Assembly (NCBI RefSeq): GCF_030159855.1 | Contig: NZ_BSNG01000001.1 | Span: 992,001-1,056,000, forward strand | DNA from: Devosia yakushimensis | GTDB taxonomy: Bacteria > Pseudomonadota > Alphaproteobacteria > Rhizobiales > Devosiaceae | Length of the DNA: 64,000 nucleotides | Reading direction: 5' to 3' | Shown here: piece after piece, positions 59,988 to 64,000 of the stretch | How positions within the stretch are numbered: position 1 is the stretch's first letter | How the letters are laid out: every line of letters begins with the position of its first letter | Notes under the pieces: generated by a model | Database searches by the model: none | Told to the model about the DNA's origin: nothing | Seen by the model: only the letters and a program-made list of their open reading frames with translations | Position numbers and translations under genes: made by a program

Positions 59988-60820
59988 CAGGCAGCCCGCG
60001 CGGCAAGCGGGTTGAAGAGGCCGCCGGGTGAGAGGGTGAAAATCTCGCAGCCGGTTTCGGTGATGCCGATGGAATGCTCCGCCTGGGAGGACAGGGTGCG
60101 GTCGCGGGTCACCGCCGTCCAGCCATCCGACAGGATTTTGACATGCGGCCGGCCCAGATTGATCATCGGTTCGATGGTAAAGATCATGCCGGGCCGGAGC
60201 GGTACGCCCGTGCCGGGAACGCCGAAATGGAGGATATTGGGTTCGTCGTGAAAGAGCCGGCCGACACCATGACCCACAAAGTCGCGGACCACGCTCATGC
60301 GCTCGCCTTCTGCGACAGCCTGGATGGCCGCGCCGATATCGCCGGTGGTATTGCCGGGCTTGGCGGCGGCAATGCCGGCTTCGAGGCCCAGATAGGTCAC
60401 TTCGATCAGGCGTTCCGCCTTGCGCGAAATTTCGCCCACCGGATACATGCGGCTCGAATCGCCATACCAGCCATCGACGATCAGCGTCAGGTCGATATTG
60501 ACGATATCGCCCTCGCGCAGCGGCCTTTCGTCGGGAATGCCGTGGCACACGACATGGTTGATCGAGGTGCAGAGCGAGTGCCGGTAGCCCTTGTAGAAAA
60601 TGGTGGCCGGAATGGCGCCATTGTCGCGGGCGAATTCATAGGCCACGCGATCGATGGTGGAGGTCGGCACGCCCGCCTCGACGTAGTCGACCAGGATGTC
60701 CAGCGCCTGCGCCGTCAGCTGGCCCGCCTTGCGCATGCCGGCAAAGCCTTCCTCGCCATGCAGCGGGATAACGCCAGGGGTGCGGCGGGCCTTGGAACTG
60801 GCATCGACAAAGGTGGTCAT
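59987..60820 (-). CDS. map: methionine aminopeptidase, type I
   Basis: Map removes the initiator Met. The 277-residue protein has the dinuclear metal site: two Asp in DIVNIDLTLIVDGWYGDSSRMY, His in FVGHGVGRLFHDEPN, Glu in FTIEPMINLG and Glu in SSQAEHSIGITETG. A 35-residue N-terminal extension precedes the core. The gene is upstream of radC, on the same strand, with the stop/start overlap TGATG, and is divergent from the CinA-like gene. Confidence 0.97.
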   Translation of the reverse strand: MTTFVDASSKARRTPGVIPLHGEEGFAGMRKAGQLTAQALDILVDYVEAGVPTSTIDRVAYEFARDNGAIPATIFYKGYRHSLCTSINHVVCHGIPDERPLREGDIVNIDLTLIVDGWYGDSSRMYPVGEISRKAERLIEVTYLGLEAGIAAAKPGNTTGDIGAAIQAVAEGERMSVVRDFVGHGVGRLFHDEPNILHFGVPGTGVPLRPGMIFTIEPMINLGRPHVKILSDGWTAVTRDRTLSSQAEHSIGITETGCEIFTLSPGGLFNPLAARAA

Positions 60821-60947
60821 CTAGAACTCCGGAGGAAACACGATAAATCTAATCGCTCGCTTGGCCAATGGGAAGGGTGACACACTTGCTTGACGCGCCT
60901 ATCGGGGGCGGGCATTGCTGGCTGACAGCAAGCCACGGATTCAATCG

Positions 60948-61715
60948 ATGTCGAGCCCTGCCACCATTACCGCCGCGCTGATCGTCATTGGCGATGAAAT
61001 TCTTTCCGGACGCACCAAGGACGTCAATATCGGCGCCACCGCCGATTTCTGCACCGATCTGGGGATCGACCTCAAGGAAGTGCGGGTCGTCAGCGACGAG
61101 ACCGACGACATCGTCGATGCCGTCAATGCCCTGCGGGCCCGCTATACCTACGTCTTTACCACCGGCGGCATCGGCCCCACCCATGACGACATCACGGCCG
61201 ACGCGGTCGCCAAGGCGTTCGGCGTGGCCCTGCCGATCAATCCGCAGGCGCGCGCCATGCTCGAAGCCCGCTGGAAGGAGACCGGCACCGAGGTCAATGA
61301 AGCCCGGCTGCGCATGGCCCGCATTCCCGAAGGCGCCGATCTGATCGTCAATTCGGTCAGCGCCGCGCCCGGTTTCCGGATCGGCAATGTGCATGTCATG
61401 GCGGGCGTGCCGATCATCATGCGGGCCATGCTTGAAGCGCTGGCGCCGACCCTGCAGGGCGGCAAGAAAGTGCTGTCGCGCACGGTCAAGGCGGCGGTGG
61501 GCGAGGGCACTGTCGGCGGCCCGCTGGGCGCGCTGCAGGCGCAATATCCCGATGTCAAAATGGGCAGCTATCCGCAGATGGGCAAGGATCGGGTGATGAC
61601 CGAACTGGTCCTGCGCTCGTCCGACGAGGCGCTGCTTGAGGAAGCAACCGCCAAGGTGCAGGCCATGGTGGATGCGGCCCATGCCAGGGCTGGTGTGACG
61701 CCGCCGGAAAACTAG
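60948..61715 (+). CDS. CinA N-terminal-like (MoCF/MoaB fold) protein
   Basis: A 255-residue protein that covers only the N-terminal, molybdopterin-binding-like domain of CinA: AALIVIGDEILSGRTKDVN at the start, YVFTTGGIGPTHDDITADAVAKAFG as the ligand-binding loop, and APGFRIGNVHVMAGVPIIMRAML. The nicotinamide mononucleotide deamidase domain is absent. Such proteins are annotated as competence/damage-inducible proteins; the activity of this short form is uncertain. Start ATG 60948 is preferred over 60915, which has no homology. Confidence 0.9.
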   Translation: MSSPATITAALIVIGDEILSGRTKDVNIGATADFCTDLGIDLKEVRVVSDETDDIVDAVNALRARYTYVFTTGGIGPTHDDITADAVAKAFGVALPINPQARAMLEARWKETGTEVNEARLRMARIPEGADLIVNSVSAAPGFRIGNVHVMAGVPIIMRAMLEALAPTLQGGKKVLSRTVKAAVGEGTVGGPLGALQAQYPDVKMGSYPQMGKDRVMTELVLRSSDEALLEEATAKVQAMVDAAHARAGVTPPEN

Positions 61716-61838
61716 CGCGAATATAGCAAGAGTTGTGGGCGTGTGCGCGTGGTGCAATAGCGCAGACGTCCGGCTTTTGCTAAGCAACGGCAAATCCATT
61801 TATCGGGCGCCCGTGGCGCCGGCGCAGGAGAGCATCGC

Positions 61839-62336
61839 GTGAACAATCCCAACGAAAAGTCCTTCCCGGTCAGCTGGGACCAGTTTCATCGCGATAGCCG
61901 GGCCCTGGCCTGGCGGCTGGCGGGGCTGGGTTCGTTCGATGCCATCGTGGCCATTGCGCGGGGCGGGCTGGTGCCGGCGGCGATCGTAGCGCGCGAGCTC
62001 AATATCCGCACGGTCGAGACCGTGGCGGTCAAGAGCTACGACCACCAGAACCAGGGCGGCATCAAGGTTCTCAAGGAAATCAGCCCCCCGCTGCTCGAAC
62101 TGGCCCGCGGTGGCGCCAAGATCCTGATCGTGGACGATCTGGTCGACACCGGCTCGACGGCCCGCGTCGTCCGCGAAATGCTGCCCGGCGCCCACTTCGC
62201 CACGGTCTATGCCAAGCCCAAGGGCCGCGAAATGGTCGACACCTTCATCACCGAAGTCAGCCAGGACACCTGGATCTTCTTCCCCTGGGACCTGGACGTG
62301 GCCTATGTGGCCCCGATCAGTGGCGGGACGGACTGA
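61839..62336 (+). CDS. gpt: xanthine phosphoribosyltransferase (Gpt-type)
   Basis: A purine-salvage phosphoribosyltransferase that converts xanthine or guanine with PRPP to the nucleotide. The 165 residues carry FPVSWDQFHRDSRALAWRL, a GGLVPAAIVARELNI loop and the PRPP motif ILIVDDLVDTGSTARVV. The GTG start at 61839 is supported by CAGGAG about 8 bases upstream and by the exact family N terminus. Purine synthesis genes lie further left but are not co-transcribed. Confidence 0.95.
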   Translation: MNNPNEKSFPVSWDQFHRDSRALAWRLAGLGSFDAIVAIARGGLVPAAIVARELNIRTVETVAVKSYDHQNQGGIKVLKEISPPLLELARGGAKILIVDDLVDTGSTARVVREMLPGAHFATVYAKPKGREMVDTFITEVSQDTWIFFPWDLDVAYVAPISGGTD

Positions 62337-62420
62337 GGGGCAGACAGCCGCGCTGGTGGTGTTTGCTGACGGGGCCGCTCAATGGCGGCTCTCGGGGCGG
62401 CCCATATATTCTGGCGCACG

Positions 62421-62972
62421 TCAGGCTTTGACCTGTTCCGGCAATCCGACAAACTGCCGGGCCGCGGCGATTATTTGATCCGATAGCTCCTCCGGTTCCA
62501 CGAGGCGCGCCAGGATCATTGCGCCGATAAGACTGGACCAGCGTCCCAGAGCGTCCGCGCGCATGTCTGGGTCGTCACCAAATGCCGCTATCTGCCTTTG
62601 TATCCGCTCGCTGAGAACGCGACGCGTTTCGGCGGGTGCCCGCGAAATTTCTCCACCCAGCGCCGCGAATACACAGCCGCTCTCCGGGTGATCCCGGTGC
62701 TGCCGCGTCAGGTAGGTATCCGCGAACGTCTCGAAGCCATCAGAAGAGGTGGCATTTCCGGCCTGCTGCTCATCGGCAGCCGATGCGAGCGCTTCATTCA
62801 CAAGCTCCTGCTTGTTCGCGAAGTGACGGGGAAAGCCTCCATGTGTCATGCCCGCCGCATCCATAACCTGCGCGACACTTACGGCTTCAACGCCGCGCTC
62901 GCGAAACAATCTCGACGCCGCCACTATGATTGCTGCGCGGCTCTGAGCCTTTTGATGCTGACTAGTCCCCAC
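62421..62972 (-). CDS. TetR-family transcriptional regulator
   Basis: A 183-residue TetR/AcrR-type repressor: HQKAQSRAAIIVAASRLFRERGVEAVSVAQVMDAAGMTHGGFPRHFANKQELVNEAL is the full helix-turn-helix region, followed by a helical ligand domain (YLTRQHRDHPESGCVFAALGGEI) common in regulators of SDR genes. It diverges from the SDR gene, and two similar dyads in the 98-base gap are likely operators. The ligand is unknown. Confidence 0.92.
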   Translation of the reverse strand: MGTSQHQKAQSRAAIIVAASRLFRERGVEAVSVAQVMDAAGMTHGGFPRHFANKQELVNEALASAADEQQAGNATSSDGFETFADTYLTRQHRDHPESGCVFAALGGEISRAPAETRRVLSERIQRQIAAFGDDPDMRADALGRWSSLIGAMILARLVEPEELSDQIIAAARQFVGLPEQVKA

Positions 62973-62987
62973 AAAAAACTCCTATCT

Positions 62988-63005
62988 AGATGATGATTGT
63001 CATCT
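62988..63005. promoter_or_regulatory. operator 1 for the TetR regulator
   Basis: AGATGA-TGATTG-TCATCT is a 6-6-6 inverted repeat in the gap between the TetR and SDR genes. A second copy in reverse orientation lies at 63014-63031 (AGATGATGGTCGTCATCC on the minus strand). The duplication and position mark them as likely TetR sites. Confidence 0.65.
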
Positions 63006-63033
63006 TGACTTCTGGATGACGACCATCATCTAT
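63005..63033 (+). promoter_or_regulatory. promoter of the SDR gene overlapped by operator 2
   Basis: TTGACT (63005-63010), 17 bases, then ATCTAT (63028-63033) lies 38 bases before the SDR start. The second TetR-type dyad (63014-63031) covers the spacer and most of the -10, so repression by promoter occlusion is expected. Confidence 0.65.
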
Positions 63034-63070
63034 GTGGCATCGATTACCGCATTCTTCAACAGGTTCAATC

Positions 63071-63850
63071 ATGTCCACAGCACTCATCACCGGCGCATCC
63101 GCCGGCATCGGCACCAGCTATGCGCGCCGTCTCGCGGCACGCGGCCACGACCTGGTCCTCGTTGCGCGTTCAACCGACAAGCTCGAGGCCCTGGCCGCGG
63201 AGCTGCGTTCTTCCCACTCCATCAAAGTGGAAGTGCTGCCGGCAGATCTCACTGACACTGCGCAACTGAACGTGGTGTCGGACCGTCTGCGTACTGGCTC
63301 GCCAATAGATATCCTGATCAACAATGCCGGTGATTCACTGCCGGGAACATTTGCCACGGCACAGCCCGAAGCCTTGGCGTGGCTGATCCAGCTCAACGTC
63401 ACAGCCCCAACATTACTCGCTTCCGCTGCTTTGGCGGGCATGCTGGAACGGGGGGAAGGCAGCATCGTCAATATCGGCTCGGCGGTCGCGCTGCTGCCGG
63501 AATATTTCCCCGGTATCTACTCTGGGACAAAATCCTATATCCTGACGTTCTCGCAGGGACTGGCTGCTGAAGTCGGGCCTAGGGGCATTTACGTTCAGGC
63601 GGTACTGCCTGCCGCGACGCGAACCGCGATCTGGGCCCGCTCCGGCGTGGATGTTGCTAGTCTGCAGAACGTTATGGAAGTTGACGATCTGGTCGATGCC
63701 GCCTTGGTTGGTTTTGACCAGAAAGAGGGCGTGACAATCCCGCCACTGGCCGATGCCGCACTTTGGGACGCGTTCCAGGCGGCCCGCCACGCGTTGCCGC
63801 CAAGTTTGGCCAATGCTGCGCCAGCCGACCGCTACCGCCTTAAAGCCTGA
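63071..63850 (+). CDS. short-chain dehydrogenase/reductase
   Basis: A 259-residue classical SDR: NAD(P)-binding TGASAGIG at residues 7-14, NNAG at 84-87, and the catalytic Ser137 (NIGSAVALL), Tyr150 and Lys154 (GIYSGTKSYILTFS). It is divergent from the TetR gene and followed 17 bases later by a GTG-started oxidoreductase gene, so they form a TetR-controlled module. The ATG at 63071 is chosen because the fold starts at once. The substrate is unknown. Confidence 0.93.
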   Translation: MSTALITGASAGIGTSYARRLAARGHDLVLVARSTDKLEALAAELRSSHSIKVEVLPADLTDTAQLNVVSDRLRTGSPIDILINNAGDSLPGTFATAQPEALAWLIQLNVTAPTLLASAALAGMLERGEGSIVNIGSAVALLPEYFPGIYSGTKSYILTFSQGLAAEVGPRGIYVQAVLPAATRTAIWARSGVDVASLQNVMEVDDLVDAALVGFDQKEGVTIPPLADAALWDAFQAARHALPPSLANAAPADRYRLKA

Positions 63851-63867
63851 ACCGAGGAGCGATAGCG

Positions 63868-64000
63868 GTGAAGGCCTTTACCCTCGATAGATATGGCAAG
63901 GACGCGGACCTTCGCTTGGGCGATGTCGCCGATCCTCTGGTTCAAGACAATGATGTGTTGATCGAAATACACACCGCAGGCGTGAACCAACTGGACAACA
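63868..64000 (+). CDS. zinc-type/quinone oxidoreductase family protein (3' partial)
   Basis: The first 44 codons of a medium-chain dehydrogenase/reductase: KAFTLDRYGKDADLRLGDVADP then VLIEIHTAGVNQLDN, the standard N-terminal half of the catalytic domain. GTG at 63868 has GAGGAG about 8 bases upstream. The gene runs off the right edge. It follows the SDR gene by 17 bases and is presumably under the same TetR control. Confidence 0.85.
   Translation, partial: MKAFTLDRYGKDADLRLGDVADPLVQDNDVLIEIHTAGVNQLDN

Noticed and set aside
1..64000. tRNA, rRNA, CRISPR, insertion sequence or prophage genes
   Set aside because: No cloverleaf-type TTC loop sequences, regular spacer arrays, transposase motifs or phage structural proteins were seen on reading both strands; a tRNAscan or repeat search would be decisive.

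Overview
The window is a GC-rich chromosomal segment of an alphaproteobacterium of the order Hyphomicrobiales, probably Devosia or a close relative. The order recA-alaS-icd, the pur genes running into bolA and grxD, a CckA-type hybrid kinase, a zeta-type ATPase inhibitor beside purC, a GTTC-N7-GTTC-like SOS box at recA and a CtrA-type TTAA-N7-TTAA site in a flagellar promoter region all point there. The genus is inferred from gene content and from the style of the interspersed palindromes; no search was run. No phage, insertion sequence, CRISPR array, tRNA or rRNA gene was seen.

Layout. 0-8 kb: 3' part of a large repeat protein, then flagellar export and proximal-rod genes (fliO-fliP leftward; flgB-flgC-fliE-fliQ-fliR-flhB rightward) around a CtrA-like site. 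8-14.5 kb: cckA, a DUF2237 gene, an ArsR/SRPBCC pair, and an AraD1-like enzyme with an aldo-keto reductase. 14.5-28.2 kb: ribB with a degenerate RibA half, recA, alaS, two tandem drug/metabolite transporters, a GDPD phosphodiesterase, a GIN-domain protein, a FadL-like porin, icd, a MarR regulator and a fabF-type synthase. 28-34.7 kb: GFA protein, two acetyltransferases, a TrmJ-like methylase, an MFS exporter, rpsD and an SbmA/BacA-like transporter. 34.8-42.1 kb: ttcA, an inositol-phosphatase-family gene, a second ArsR/SRPBCC pair, a lone ClpP, two MFS transporters, a Dabb protein and a two-domain acetyltransferase.

42-51.3 kb is a long leftward purine cluster: purC, purS, (acyltransferase), purQ, (Pr6Pr-like membrane protein, DJ-1-like protein), purL, (secreted protein), bolA, (small protein, HAD hydrolase), grxD. 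51.5-57 kb: ATPase inhibitor zeta, a DUF1344 secreted protein, then a leftward run rpe-purB-GNAT-hydrolase-GNAT-TIM barrel, much of it with overlapping stop/start codons. 57-64 kb: ccdA, a CelD-like acyltransferase, radC, map, a CinA-N-like protein, gpt, and a TetR/SDR/oxidoreductase module cut by the right edge.

The intergenic DNA carries several unexplained structures: a composite palindromic repeat family at four or five sites, a roughly 140-base inverted repeat that fills the fliR-flhB gap and includes the presumed flhB ribosome-binding site, a perfect 22-bp tandem repeat near 29.3 kb, and readable operators in front of the ArsR and TetR genes. Most genes are ordinary core genes; the regulatory and repeat DNA is the most unusual part.
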